A stretch of 64,000 nt of DNA from assembly GCA_964059195.1 (NCBI GenBank), contig CAXKWD010000009.1, forward strand, positions 147,555,890 to 147,619,889. Reading direction: 5' to 3'. Of the stretch, positions 30,527-41,860 are shown in pieces. The stretch's first letter is position 1; every line of letters begins with the position of its first letter. The notes under the pieces were generated by a model, which did no database searches, was not told the DNA's origin, and saw nothing but the letters and a program-made list of their open reading frames with translations. The position numbers and the translations under genes were made by a program. Source of the DNA: Ectobius pallidus. Taxonomy: Eukaryota > Arthropoda > Insecta > Blattodea > Ectobiidae.

Positions 30527-31564
30527 ATGTCACATCAGACGGGAATTCGTGCCAACGATGCTCTGAAAAAGTTTTTTGGAAAATGCCGGGGAGGAAATGT
30601 TCGGGTCTTCAAAGTATCAATCGAAAACGAAGAACTTGCTCTCTCTTCTTACAAAGAAGCTGTTGGCTCATGGGAGGAAGATTATGACAACTCTGTGACT
30701 CCATTAATAGAAGATGAGCAACCATCCTACATCTTGTATAGGTTAGATTCGAAAAACACATCCGGATATGAATGGTTGTTGATAAGCTGGTCTCCAGACA
30801 ATTCTTCTGTCCGACAGAAAATGCTTTATGCTTCAACAAAAGCAACCCTGAAGCAAGAATTTGGCAGTGGTCAAATAAAAGAAGAGCTGCATGCAACCTC
30901 CCTTGACGATGTGACATTAAATGGTTTCCGAAAACATAAGCGAGCTGCCGGGGCACCTGCCCCTCTCACGTCTGCTGAAGAAGAACTGGCAGAGTTACGT
31001 CGGACTGAGGTGAATGTATCTAGCATAGATAGCAGACAACAGACTTTGTCTGGAGTGGCTTTCCCTTTAACTGAGAATGCTTGGAAAGCGATTGAAGCAT
31101 TAAAAGCTCAGAGATATGACTACGTCCAGCTGAAGATAGATTTAAACGAAGAGAAGATACACCTAGCAGATTCTGGGAACATTAGCATCGATAAACTTGC
31201 CCAAAAGATTCCGTCCGACTGTGCTCGTTATCATCTGTATAATTTTAAGCATACTCATGAAGGAGACTACCTAGAAACCGTGGTGTTCATTTATTCCATG
31301 CCTGGCTACTCCTGCTCCATCAAAGAGAGGATGCTCTACTCCAGCTGCAAGGCTCCACTCCTAGAAACCATAGAGAACGAGATCGGTCTTCCAGTGATCA
31401 AGAAGCTTGAGATTGACAGTGGTGATGAGGTCACGGAAGCGTTCCTACAAGATGAAATACATCCCAAGAAGAATTTGCATCGTCCAAAATTTGCCAAGCC
31501 AAAGGGACCACCAAACCGAGGAGCGAAGCGTCTGACGAAAACTCAGGACACTTCTGGAAACTAG
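30527..31564 (+). CDS. twf: Twinfilin, actin-monomer-binding protein, intronless
   Basis: Twinfilin binds ADP-actin monomers, caps filament barbed ends and works with capping protein in the cytoplasm. The 345-residue length equals the family norm. The first ADF-homology domain covers about residues 4-139, with MSHQTGIRANDALKKFFGK at the start, SYILYRLDSKNTSGYEWLLI and VRQKMLYASTKATLKQEFG. A linker (APLTSAEEELAELR) follows. The second ADF-H covers about 175-313, with QTLSGVAFPL, YVQLKIDL and GDYLETVVFIYSMPGYSCSI. The C-terminal tail FAKPKGPPNRGAKRL is the capping-protein and lipid-binding region. The start agrees with the MSHQTGI of vertebrate twinfilin. The whole frame lacks introns although its neighbours are split by kilobase introns. 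Confidence 0.97.
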   Translation: MSHQTGIRANDALKKFFGKCRGGNVRVFKVSIENEELALSSYKEAVGSWEEDYDNSVTPLIEDEQPSYILYRLDSKNTSGYEWLLISWSPDNSSVRQKMLYASTKATLKQEFGSGQIKEELHATSLDDVTLNGFRKHKRAAGAPAPLTSAEEELAELRRTEVNVSSIDSRQQTLSGVAFPLTENAWKAIEALKAQRYDYVQLKIDLNEEKIHLADSGNISIDKLAQKIPSDCARYHLYNFKHTHEGDYLETVVFIYSMPGYSCSIKERMLYSSCKAPLLETIENEIGLPVIKKLEIDSGDEVTEAFLQDEIHPKKNLHRPKFAKPKGPPNRGAKRLTKTQDTSGN

Positions 31565-31997
31565 TCACTGCTCTGGAGGGAAAATTATTATTATTATTGT
31601 CAATGTGAGTGTAATGTAAATACAAATTCTAGCAGAACATACCTAATATATTTGAATTTTATATATTTATATGCTTCCAGTGCAGACTGTCTAAATTATG
31701 TGTGGCAATATAAAATATATGGACGTTTATTCTGTGTGAACGCGTTTCATTCACCTCAAGCACATAACGTAGGTTGTACCCTTAGATCCATAAATATGTT
31801 GAGGTAGGCAACTTACCCCACCAAGCACCGACTGCAGTACAGTAATTCATAGCATTAGATCTATGCATAAGTTAATGCATAGCCTAGATCAAGGAAAGGA
31901 ATTTCAAATCTGAAGGCAATGGCTACCAAAAATTTTAGTTGCCATTATTGTTTCATGTATAAAAGAACAACTGCCAAACACAGCAGCCAGTTAACAA

Positions 31998-32513
31998 TAG
32001 GTTTGTTCGCAAAGCAAATCCGTGACTGCTTGAGAATTGGTTGTACTGCGCATGTCCAGTCTGTAACTTACCTGTGATTTGCACTTTGCGAACGGTTAGA
32101 AGAATTTGGAATCGATAGTTTCTGCGTTTAAGCGATATGATATGCAAATAAAATATATATTTCCCTTTAACATGTTATACATGCAATATACATCGGCAAT
32201 ATAAACTATATTTTGGGAAACTTTTAATTATCTTCCATTATTCATACATATAAGTAGCCTATGCTTATAAATCTGGAGCAAGGATTTGGAGGGAGGAGTC
32301 AGGCGCGTGAAAATAGGTTACTGCGCATGTCTCTGATAACAATTCATGTTAGAGCCTGCAAATTTTTATTATAGTACAGAAACTGTCCGTGAGAGCTTTG
32401 CGAACAGAAGATTGAAATCAGAATCACGGATTCTCGCTTTGCGAACGCGTGTGGAGAAAGAGCGCATGCGCGAACGATTTGTTCCTGGTTTCTGACTGCT
32501 TTGCGAACAAACC
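31998..32513. mobile_element. Terminal-inverted-repeat MITE downstream of twf
   Basis: AGGTTTGTTCGCAAAGCA at the left and TGCTTTGCGAACAAACCT at the right are perfect inverted ends. AAT on both sides could be a 3-bp duplication, as in PIF/Harbinger elements, but class is uncertain. There is no transposase. Confidence 0.7.
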
Positions 32514-32654
32514 TAATGATGTATGCTCCCCCACTAACGTGCATTCCGCTGAGAGCCATGGAAAAGAAAACAGTAACTATTGTCGCAGTGATGAAATTTC
32601 CCTGTCACATAACGGAACAATTGTTATTCAGTATTGTTCCTAATCTAGCTGACT

Positions 32655-32935
32655 ATAGATCCACAGGCCAGGGTTCGATCCCTGGTACCTCCTCTGATTT
32701 TTCTGAGATAGGGAGGTTTGGAACAGTGTGCGCTCAGCCTCGTGATTCAAACTGAGGAGCTACTTGATAGAGAAGTAGTGGCTCTCATCACAGAAACCAC
32801 CATTAACGGCCGTGGGTGTCAGCATGCTGACCACATGCCCCCAATCCTGCCATCTGCTACGGTAAGATGATGCAGCGGTTGGGTGGTAGGCCTGGTCCCT
32901 TCAGGGATGTAGCGCCACGGAGTTTAGTTTAGTTC
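32655..32935 (+). repeat. tRNA-derived SINE, family A copy 2
   Basis: The B box GGGTTCGATCCCTGG lies near 32672. The body then has GAGAAGTAGTGGCTCTCATC, GCATGCTGACCACATGCCCC, GCAGCGGTTGGGTGGTAGGC and GATGTAGCGCCACGGAG, with a TTTAGTTTAGTT end. It is the best-preserved body of this family in the window. Confidence 0.85.
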
Positions 32936-32939
32936 CAAG

Positions 32940-34164
32940 TCTAATCTATCAATGTCAGTACACGCCACTGAACTAAAATATAGGCCTATCTGTCACTATT
33001 ACCTACTTAATTCAGCAGCTTTGTAATGCCTTCGTTTTTAATAATTTCCTGAAGTAGCCTAACTCCTATTAATACCGATTCTATTTGTATTCCTGCAATC
33101 ACCATCATATTATCCTATACAAAATAACACACCTGCAGTTTGTTTATAATCCACAGACTACTCTACCATCTGCTGAGTTTGGTCCACACATAGTCATGTT
33201 TATGATAGCCTATTGGCGACACTGTATATCTCGGTCCCAAGCGGAGTAGCCTGGCTGAGACTGCGACCAAGGAATCCTTGTTTAGCACATACAAAATATT
33301 TCAGGAAACCTGTATACATCTTTCAAGTACGCAAATTTAAAGAAATAAATAACAAAAGAACATAATAAAACTGAACTATCCCCTCGTTAAACAAAAAAAA
33401 AGAAGCTAATTACCAATTAGTTTCTTTTGGCACCAACCAATTTGTACAAACTATTAAGAAATATCGATTCAGACCCCCCCCCCAATGAAAAATGGCTAAA
33501 TATTATGTTATACTTATTTGTTTTTTAGAACCTGTAAAATCCATTACACCTTTTTTAGTAAGATGGTTCTAAATTTTAATAAAATCACAAAGTTGACACA
33601 AAACTAACCTAACATGGCGCAGTTAAATGTGTAAAACTCGTCTGCTGAACTGTAGGAGGGGAGTGGGGGTGCCAACTTGACAGAAATAGCACTGATTATG
33701 GATGGTTAATATTGAAAGATTGTCGGTGCCAATAGGAGTGTTGGTGGTCAACAGTCGATATAATTTGAGCTTTCTGTGTGGTTCCTTTCTAAGCCAGTCG
33801 CTCCAGCATAACTGCAAGGAGCAGCTCTCGTAAAAACCAAACTATATGCTATAGTAAAATGAACTATTAAAACAAAGAAAGTATTTTAGAAGTTTTAACA
33901 GATTATAAGCTAAATAACGCCTGCTGTACTAACAGCCAAACACAAACTACTGTTCGTGCCATTTTAAGAAGACCTTGTCTCAAACCATCCTCTATCTACA
34001 AAAGAATATAAAAGCATTGTTCCCTAATCCAAAAATCTGCACCAACAAACAGTCGCGTGGGTTTCCCCAGTGTTCCCATTGTCATTCACCACTTCTCAAG
34101 TGAAGTAAACGTGCTGTGGTACGTATTTGGCAACATTGTAATGGACTCTGCAGACAAGTGTGAA
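32940..34164. other. Intergenic, no feature recognised
   Basis: AT-rich sequence with a poly-C run near 33475. No frame with family features was found. Confidence 0.5.
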
Positions 34165-34175
34165 TACGCCTAATT

Positions 34176-34376
34176 CATTCTTGTGTCCGACTTTAGCGTT
34201 GTGTAACAAATAGTTAAATAAAAACACTTTCTTTTACCTTAGTAAACTTCTGGATGGCCGTTTCGCAGGTGGTGTTCCTGCATCATGATGCAGGAACACC
34301 ACCTGCGAAACGGCCATCCAGAAGTTTACTAAGGTAAAATAAAGTGCGTTAAAGAAAGTGTTTTTATTCAACTATT
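34176..34376 (-). mobile_element. PLE-like palindromic insertion
   Basis: Direct repeats TACGCCTAATT lie at 34165-34175 and 34377-34387. A 32-nt tail is followed by arms 34208 to about 34285 and about 34286-34376, which meet at CTGCATCATGATGCAG. One arm has a 14-nt extra segment. The arm contains GCAGG...CCTGC followed by GAAAC, a partial hammerhead-like core cut at the palindrome centre. Confidence 0.82.
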
Positions 34377-34446
34377 TACGCCTAATTACCTTTCTATTCA
34401 CTGATTGACAGGTCAAAGAGGGTTAGGGTGGCAGCAGGTAGAGGCA

Positions 34447-35887
34447 GTTCTTGGAAAAAAAGTCTTTAAGAAGTGGCACCCACAATACATTGCACTTTAG
34501 TGAAGGAACTGGTGCGACTGGCTAAAACACAGGAAATTTAAATTATATTGATAATCTCCAGATATTTATTTTCTGAATGGTTCCACGGAAATACAAGTAT
34601 TGATGGCTAAAGAGACTGCCTGTGGGAACATCTACTATTAGAGTGATTCTTGTTGCAGCAGTGTTTGAAGACTAGAAAAAAAGTCTTTAAGTTTGGAAAA
34701 AAAGTCTTTAAGAACTGGCACCCACAATACATTGCACTTTAGTGAAGGAACTGGTGCGACTGGCTAAAACACAGGAAATTTAAATTATATTGATAATCTC
34801 CAGATATTTATTTTCTGAATGGTTCCACGGAAATACAAGTATTGATGGCTAAAGAGACTGCCTGTGGGAACATCTACTATTAGAGTGATTCTTGTTGCAG
34901 CAGTGTTTGAAGACTAGAAAAAAAGTCTTTAAGTTTGGAAAAAAAGTCTTTAAGAACTGGCACCCACAATACATTGCACTTTAGTGAAGGAACTGGTGCG
35001 ACTGGCTAAAACACAGGAAATTTAAATTATATTGATAATCTCCAGATATTTATTTTCTGAATGGTTCCACGGAAATACAAGTATTGATGGCTAAAGAGAC
35101 TGCCTGTGGGAACATCTACTATTAGAGTGATTCTTGTTGCAGCAGTGTTTGAAGACTAGAAAAAAAGTCTTTAAGTTTGGAAAAAAAGTCTTTAAGAACT
35201 GGCACCCACAATACATTGCACTTTAGTGAAGGAACTGGTGCGACTGGCTAAAACACAGGAAATTTAAATTATATTGATAATCTCCAGATATTTATTTTCT
35301 GAATGGTTCCACGGAAATACAAGTATTGATGGCTAAAGAGACTGCCTGTGGGAACATCTACTATTAGAGTGATTCTTGTTGCAGCAGTGTTTGAAGACTA
35401 GAAAAAAAGTCTTTAAGTTTGGAAAAAAAGTCTTTAAGAACTGGCACCCACAATACATTGCACTTTAGTGAAGGAACTGGTGCGACTGGCTAAAACACAG
35501 GAAATTTAAATTATATTGATAATCTCCAGATATTTATTTTCTGAATGGTTCCACGGAAATACAAGTATTGATGGCTAAAGAGACTGCCTGTGGGAACATC
35601 TACTATTAGAGTGATTCTTGTTGCAGCAGTGTTTGAAGACTAGAAAAAAAGTCTTTAAGTTTGGAAAAAAAGTCTTTAAGAACTGGCACCCACAATACAT
35701 TGCACTTTAGTGAAGGAACTGGTGCGACTGGCTAAAACACAGGAAATTTAAATTATATTGATAATCTCCAGATATTTATTTTCTGAATGGTTCCACGGAA
35801 ATACAAGTATTGATGGCTAAAGAGACTGCCTGTGGGAACATCTACTATTAGAGTGATTCTTGTTGCAGCAGTGTTTGAAGACTAGAA
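34447..35887. repeat. Tandem array, about six copies of a 242-bp unit
   Basis: The marker AGGAAATTTAAATT recurs at 34531, 34773, 35015, 35257, 35499 and 35741, exactly 242 bp apart. Copies look identical except at the first unit's left edge (AAGAAGTGG instead of AAGAACTGG, and no leading duplicate). Each unit contains two GGAAAAAAAGTCTTTAAG-like phrases. No coding frame runs through. Confidence 0.97.
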
Positions 35888-36271
35888 ATTTTGCACCCTG
35901 ACCTACAGGTTCTTGACCTCCTATGTGTGTTGTGTATAGGCTTCTGGGGTAAATTGCTGTATTTTGCCAAAAATGAGCTCTCTACATTAAAAAAAAATTA
36001 ATTACACCCGATAGAAAAAACTTTTAACCCTCCGGCAGGTGCAGTTGTAGAAAGTACAACAGTAGCAGTTTTTGTGCATTATCAATGCCTTAAACTTGAA
36101 CTATTGCACCAACCCCATAATTTATTCCATTGTTGATGCTTACTCAGTTTCCTTGTTTAGCTTTTTCAGTTGATTTTCTGAACTTTAAGCGACAAGGTGT
36201 TGAATATAAGTAACTATTTCTGGGAATTACACAGTGAAGTGATATTCAATTACAATTACACCAGAACAAAA

Positions 36272-36605
36272 AATCAGGAATATACCAGATTAATTGCCAG
36301 GATTGTAATAAGATTTATATTGGCCAGTGAAGGAACATTTTAGAAACATAAAGTACCAACAAATAGAAAAGTCAGCTGTAGCAGCTCATTATTGGGAAGA
36401 GGGCCACAAAATAGATAATGAAGCTAAACTTTTGAAACAAGTAAGGAGACAGGCAGATTTAACAGTTTGGGAAAAATTATTCATCCAAAAGAACAAGGAA
36501 ACAGTTATGAATTTTGAAATCCCAGCAGAAGACAGCCTCATCACTATAGATACACCCTTCCTCCAACAGATGGCAACACAACTCCAGAAAGTAGAAATCA
36601 GCTGA
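36272..36605 (+). pseudogene. PLE GIY-YIG endonuclease domain, broken
   Basis: A stop follows YIGQ at about 36330. The rest is open at 36327-36605: EHFRNIKYQQIEKSAVAAHY, then LTVWEKLFIQKN and MNFEIPAEDS. It is homologous to 21607-22014 and 43292-43981. The frame break makes it non-functional. Confidence 0.88.
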
Positions 36606-36643
36606 GGATATCCACAGGGGTGGATGAAACAGATCTGTCCTGA
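36598..36643 (+). ncRNA. Hammerhead-ribozyme-like motif in PLE 3' region
   Basis: CTGAGGA at 36602-36608 is followed by a perfect stem ATCCAC/GTGGAT (36610-36615 and 36620-36625, loop AGGG), then GAAAC and GATCTGTC. TCAG before the core can pair with CTGA after the expected cleavage site at C36639. The ACAGATCTGT segment is palindromic, as expected for the minimal stem III of dimeric PLE hammerheads. One extra T separates the core from stem II. Confidence 0.65.
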
Positions 36644-37135
36644 GAAAATTAGGTAAAATTTAGTGAAGTATGTATGTAAATACAACATTTTTAAGTGTAA
36701 AGGTGTTGAATGTTGTAAAAAATACACAATGTGCGCCTGTCACAGTTTTGTTCAAGCAGCGAATATGTAAAAAAAATACGTCTTCATGAAGTTGCCTCTG
36801 ACTTTGTGAAGGAAACTAATATTTGTGAAATATTCCAGCAATGTTCAGAAATGTGAAAAATATAGCCAATGGCCATCATCTTGTAATACTTGAAATGGAG
36901 TAAGAGGCACACACTTTATCTCTAACGTAAACTCCATCTTTCGTCATGTTGTAGTCAATGTAGTCACAAGAAGTTAGCAGGTTTTATGAAAGATCTAAAG
37001 TGCTACTCAAATCACTGCCAGCCGTATTTCTTATGCAGTTCTGAGCAGAATCATCGACTTCTGAAAATCAGATCCTTAAACCTCCGGCAAAGAAGGGCGG
37101 GACCCGTATCTCTGTGGACATCAAAAAAATTCATC

Positions 37136-37206
37136 CACTTCAATTAAATGTGATAGAATCTATCAATTAAATGTGATAGAATCTATCACATTTAATTGAA
37201 GTGGAT
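37136..37206. repeat. Short hairpin with internal direct repeat
   Basis: CCACTTCAATTAAATGTGAT and its complement flank a second copy of CAATTAAATGTGATAGAAT. It lies inside the piggyBac-like element. Confidence 0.7.
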
Positions 37207-37599
37207 AAATCTGATGCCAAAACTGCTTGTAAAAAATAAATTAAAATACAAATTTGTGAAAGCTGTTACGGAAGTGAAGGTTTCAGAATACCTGGACAAA
37301 TTGGATCATGAACAGCTGAAAGAGCTGTTCTAGCATGTGATAACAGAAGACATGTACTGTTTTCTTCAATATGTTAACAAATTTGTATAGAACAGGCTTG
37401 TTGTTATAACCTGCTCATGACAAAATTAGGCGTGCCTGCCGGAAGGTTAAAAAACACCATTCTCTCTCCCTTTAATTACGAAGAAAATTTCATTTCCTGA
37501 TAATCTGCCAGTGTCAAACGAATTTGAAAAATAAAGTACATAGAGTAAATATTAGCACCAACAAAACAGTATAGGGTAGATCAGAAAAATGTATACGCT

Positions 37600-37880
37600 C
37601 TGGCCGGCCTGTTGAAGTTGCGGTTTAGCACCCTCTGATTTCCATTTGTTTGGTCCATTGAAGGAGGCATTACGTGGGAAGAAGTTCCAGGATAACGAGG
37701 ATGTCAAGAATTTTGTGGGAAATTGGCTTCAACACCAAGACAAAGAGTTCTTTGCAGACGGCATAAAAAAGGTAGTAACCCATTGGGATAAGTGCATAAA
37801 TGTTGATGGGGATTATGTTGAAAAGTAGGAAAAGTCTTGTTTTGTAAAAATAAACAGGTTTTTCTCCAGGTCAGTTTGTC
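37600..37880 (+). pseudogene. mariner transposase C-terminal fragment
   Basis: The frame at 37646-37828 reads GPLKEALRGKKFQDNEDVKN, then VTHWDKCINVDGDYVEK and stop, the typical mariner C-terminus. Just before it the HLFG-type catalytic segment is shifted out of frame. The N-terminal domain is absent. Downstream, AATGGCCCTCGTAT is probably the mariner end. Confidence 0.85.
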
Positions 37881-38900
37881 TCTTTAATTATTGAATGGCC
37901 CTCGTATATAAGCTATGGTTTATCAAAGTGTGTATACATTTTTCTGACCTACCCTGACAAACATTAGAAATCTCCATCACCACTACAAACAACACAGTCA
38001 TTCACTAAACTACAGTATACTGTATAATAAAAACATCACCCCACTACTGCAGACGCTACACGCCACCTTAGCACTTCCTCCAGTTTAAATAATCTCGTAG
38101 AATATAGAATATATGGTGAGTTGGGTCTAGCACGTAAACTTCACTTAAGGCTAGTTTACAAGATGAAATTATGTTTCGTAACTAAGTTTAGCCACTTTTT
38201 TTACTTGATGTACTGGTGACACTGAGTTACGACACTACGTAGTTTCGGCTGATTTAAATTTTTCACAAAACTATGATAGTGGAGGCTAGTTCACACGACA
38301 AAATTAGGTTTTGTAACTGAGTTTTGCAACTGTCTTTTACTTGAATGCGCAAGCGCTAGATGTACTGGCGACAATGAGTTACGACACTACGCAGATTCGG
38401 CTGATTCCAACTTTTCACGAAACTATAATAGTAATTTTGAGATTAAACGCTTATTTAGCTTGTTCGCATTTTGTAAAATGAAATGGGGAAGTGAGGAAAT
38501 TGTGAAATGCCTGGATTCATACGTGTTTCAAATGTTGATATAAGATTTCAATCACTTGAACTTCAAAAATAAGGTGGTTGCAATGGAATTAGTTTTGAAG
38601 AAAATGCATGTAATCACTTTCACAAAATCATTTTCATGAAAGTTATTACGAAACCTAGTGTCATCGTGTAAACTAGCCTTTATTTACCTACGAATGCGCT
38701 CTTGGTACGGCGCAATGCAATGTAATGGTAGACGTCATTCCATTCAATCTACCCTTACTGGTGCCAGACGTCTTCCTAGCTAGACCACCCTCTAGCTCTT
38801 CACCTAACTTCCCAACCACAAACCATGCCTGACCTGAACTAGTTTCGAAGACCATCGTGGACGAAAGCTTTCTGGTGTAGCTGGTTTCTTCTAGTGTTCT
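37881..38900. other. Intergenic, internally repeated segment
   Basis: GGCTAGTTTACAAGATGAAATTA near 38152 and GAGGCTAGTTCACACGACAAAAT near 38282 head two related copies of about 130 bp, and CATCGTGTAAACTAGCC near 38655 is an inverted end. A degenerate MITE is likely. No gene was seen. Confidence 0.5.
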
Positions 38901-38939
38901 TTATTTAAAGTTGGCATTGAACCTCCTTGTTTACTCATC

Positions 38940-39095
38940 ACTTACTCTTCGGGAAGAACATAATCTGAAAGTGTTCGAAAACAGGGGGCTTAGGAAAATA
39001 TTTGGGCCTAAGGGAGAAGAAAATGGGGACTGGAGAAAACTGTATAACGATGAGCTTCTTAACTCGTCACCGGATATAGTAATTAGAGTTCAAGA
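38940..39095 (+). pseudogene. LINE fragment, reverse transcriptase C-terminal piece
   Basis: [20 protein letters not shown] followed by GDWRKLYNDEL and SPDIV matches 15000-15130. Both sides break off. Confidence 0.88.
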
Positions 39096-39528
39096 CGTTA
39101 CCATCTCGGCCACCTTGCTCTGTTTTGATTACCTTCGTTGATCAGTGTTCTGTTAAATCTGTTAAAACAATAGTGTTGTAATCATTACATTACACGGTCT
39201 GACTATAAATGTGTTGAGTACTTCTATTGGTAATTTTGCTCGGCAGAGACTAAAAAAAATAACAAAATGTTACTCGTACTTAATAAATTCTACTAAGAAT
39301 ATTAAGCAACTCAAAATACATATAAACGTCACATCTTTTCTTGCTGTAACCTGTTAATATGGTTGAAGACATAAATTGACAATTTTAAAACATATTTTGT
39401 GCCAAGTCAAAAGTAGTAGGGTAGCGGTAGTGTTAGAATGGAATGGGTGAGGGAATAGAGGCATTGATAATATCTAAATGCTAGAACTGAATTTTATTCC
39501 CAGTTCGAGCCTGCTTATCGCAGATGGA

Positions 39529-39885
39529 GAAGAGGAAACGGATCCTAAGATAAGTGTTAACGGTTTGGTTGGAGAAAGGACCGTTTGTAGTGAAAAATAT
39601 TGGAGAAGAGGAAACGGATCCTAAGATCAGTGTTATGGTTTGGCTGGAAAAAGGACCTTTTGTAATGAAAAATATTCTCCCAAAGTTCCGAAATGAAGAG
39701 GAAATGGATCCTAAGATCAATGTTATGGTTTGGCAGGAGAAAGGATCGTTTGTACTGAAAAATATTCTCCACAAGTTGCAAAATGAAAAGGAAAGAAGAG
39801 GAAACGGATCCTAAGATCAATGTTATGGTTTGGCTGGAGAAAGGACCGTTTGTAGTGGAAAATATTCTCCAAAAGTTTCCAAATT
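39529..39885. repeat. Degenerate minisatellite, about four units
   Basis: GGATCCTAAGAT recurs at about 39540, 39616, 39706 and 39806, spaced 76, 90 and 100 bp. Units share GGAGAAAGGACCGTTTGTA and AAAAATATTCTCC. Spacing differs by whole segments, so units have gained or lost blocks. Open frames here follow the repeat and are not taken as genes. Confidence 0.85.
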
Positions 39886-40299
39886 GAAAATAAAGCAAAA
39901 CTTTGGGTTTCTTAACATCATACAACGAAAGACTCCTCATATAACTTCCACTAACAGAAACAACTATTGAAGATTTTCCAATATGAAATTTATTTCTTTA
40001 AAGCATCCCAAAACTTATAATAAAATAATAATCATTCACCCCCTTACATTCATTTACAACATCCAACTGCACGTCACAATTGTCTTACATTTCTCTTGTC
40101 GGGTGAGTATGGAAGAAATCTGGAGGTCGCGGAATTGGAAGGGAACATTCATTCTGGTGTGGGGACGTACGATGAAACATTTTGAAACCCAAGCCTATCA
40201 ACTGCCTTGCTTACGTATGTACAAAGTGAGCAAAATAATACATAATTGAAATTTTCTTTTTTACTTTTTAATAGAATTATTAAATATGATTATATCAAC

Positions 40300-40700
40300 T
40301 AAAAGAATGGCCTTTCTAGATCAATAAACCCTGTTTCGATTTCTCCATCACATTTTGTCCTTAAGGATGTGCTCATTGTTGGAATAAAAATCATCACATC
40401 CTTCAGGAAGCCAACCTATTGAAATTAGTTAATAAACAAAAAGATCTGGAAGTGTGGGAAAAGATTTATATGAAAAAGTATGAAGATAAAATGATGAATT
40501 TTGAAATACCGCTAGAAGAAAACTTGATCAAGAAGTTTGTTAAACCAAAACCAGAAGGCGCCAGTGTTCTCCAAGCAGAAAATAGACAGTTGACAAGCAG
40601 TTGAAAATGTGGGTAAAGCCCATGAAACGTACGCCCTGCAAAATGTAAGGAAAAGTGAAGCGTAAAGTGTTTAATAGTCAACAACTTAGTTCATTACATA
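40300..40700 (+). mobile_element. Penelope-like element fragment
   Basis: 40419-40604 encodes LEVWEKIYMKKYEDKMMNFE and FVKPKPEG, the end of a PLE GIY-YIG ORF. After it come TTGAAAA, a TGGG...CCCA stem and GAAACGTACG, a degenerate hammerhead-like core near 40602-40634. On the left, near 40335-40370, GAAAC appears inverted, consistent with an inverted arm. I could not define the insertion ends. Confidence 0.7.
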
Positions 40701-41555
40701 ATTTGTTGCTTCACTGTATTAAGTTCAATTATCTCTTGATTCTTTATAATTATTGGTCCTTGTTTGCCTTTCTCCTCGGCATGAAGTCAATGACTACTTG
40801 TGCACTAAATTCTGCACAATGCATCGAAATAATGAATGGACCATCTCTGTCAATTGAGTTTCTGTTTTAAAATTTCATATAACAGTTTCTGAACAACTGA
40901 TAGGCATTTGGGCTTCAAAATGAGGGCAATAATGAATTGTGACAGAAACTGCTCACGGCAGTGCTAAAGCGGCAAAAAATATGCACACATATACAAACTA
41001 CATACATATATATTATGTTACAAATAGAATTGAGATTTCTAGCTACAAGGCCGTCGCATTCCAAGATGCCCTCCACCTCTCGCAGCATAGATAACAACTG
41101 TTAAAACTCTACAGATCCAAACTTTTAAAAATATATTATACCAGGTACGAGGAGAATCTCAGAATGGACGACACAGGGTCCAATGGAAGTCGACATTTAA
41201 CACAGATCACCATCTCTTCCATTCTCGTGGTTCGGACATCAGGAACTGTTGTTGTGGTTTGCGGTCGCAGACTTCTCTCTCTTGAACTTGTCTTCCAACG
41301 TGCCAGGGACCTATGCCAAGCAAAAGCATCGCATTACAGGCAAACTTCAAAACACATTTAACAACACTACAGGTTAACCTTTTCACTGTGCATCGCTGCT
41401 GGCCATGCTGTTGATGAATATATTCAACACACCTTTTTGCATGGCTACAGACAAAAGAAATCTCCTTGGGAGCACTTCAAAGAGTGAACAGCCTTTTGAG
41501 CTGCCATCTGTAGTTAAATATTTCAAGTGATTATTGCATCACACAATTAAAATGC
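40701..41555. other. Intergenic, no feature recognised
   Basis: No recognisable coding region, RNA or repeat end was found. Confidence 0.4.
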
Positions 41556-41559
41556 ATTA

Positions 41560-41860
41560 TACGCTGCAGTGTTGTGACTTCGTGCGGACTTCTCCGTAGC
41601 AAATCTCCTGCAGAAGTTAGTCTGGGAGGTGTTTAAACATTCACCCTAAAGCCCAGACTTCACTCCCAGTGATTTCCATCTTTTCCTACACCTCACGAAA
41701 TGACAAAGAATGACAGATAGGCGAAGGTGGTTGTCACACAGTGGTTCAAATCCCAGGCGACAGACTTCTACAAAACATGTATTCAAAAGTTGGTTCCATG
41801 GTAAGACAAATGTTTCAATTCCGATGGCGAATATGTTGAAAAATAGCTGAACGCAGGCTG
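41560..41860 (+). pseudogene. mariner transposase C-terminal fragment, frameshifted
   Basis: Across frames the plus strand gives SPDFTPSDFHLFLHL-like, then VVTQWFKSQATDFYKTCIQKLV and CFNSDGEYVEK. This is a decayed mariner catalytic end. It resembles both arms of the 45184-45828 structure. Confidence 0.75.

Larger units (their letters stand above)
36206..36699 (+). mobile_element. 5'-truncated Penelope-like element with single 3' arm
   Basis: Direct repeats AAGGTGTTGAAT lie at 36194-36205 and 36700-36711. The insert carries SGIYQINCQDCNKIYIGQ, then a frame break, then the rest of the GIY-YIG domain to MNFEIPAED. A hammerhead-like motif and a short 3' arm follow. Unlike its neighbours it lacks a long inverted left arm. 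Confidence 0.88.
36028..37446. mobile_element. piggyBac-like non-autonomous element with TTAA ends
   Basis: Ends CCCTCCGGCAGG and CCTGCCGGAAGG (one mismatch) are flanked by TTAA at 36024-36027 and 37447-37450, the piggyBac target. The interior holds a later PLE insertion (36206-36699) and a hairpin near 37136-37206. A short coding-like remnant (KVSEYLDKLDHEQLKELF) lies near 37270. No full transposase was found. Confidence 0.75.

Noticed and set aside
39557..39940. Open frames on both strands with repeated segments
   Set aside because: The frames follow a degenerate minisatellite and change with unit spacing. No gene-like flanks.
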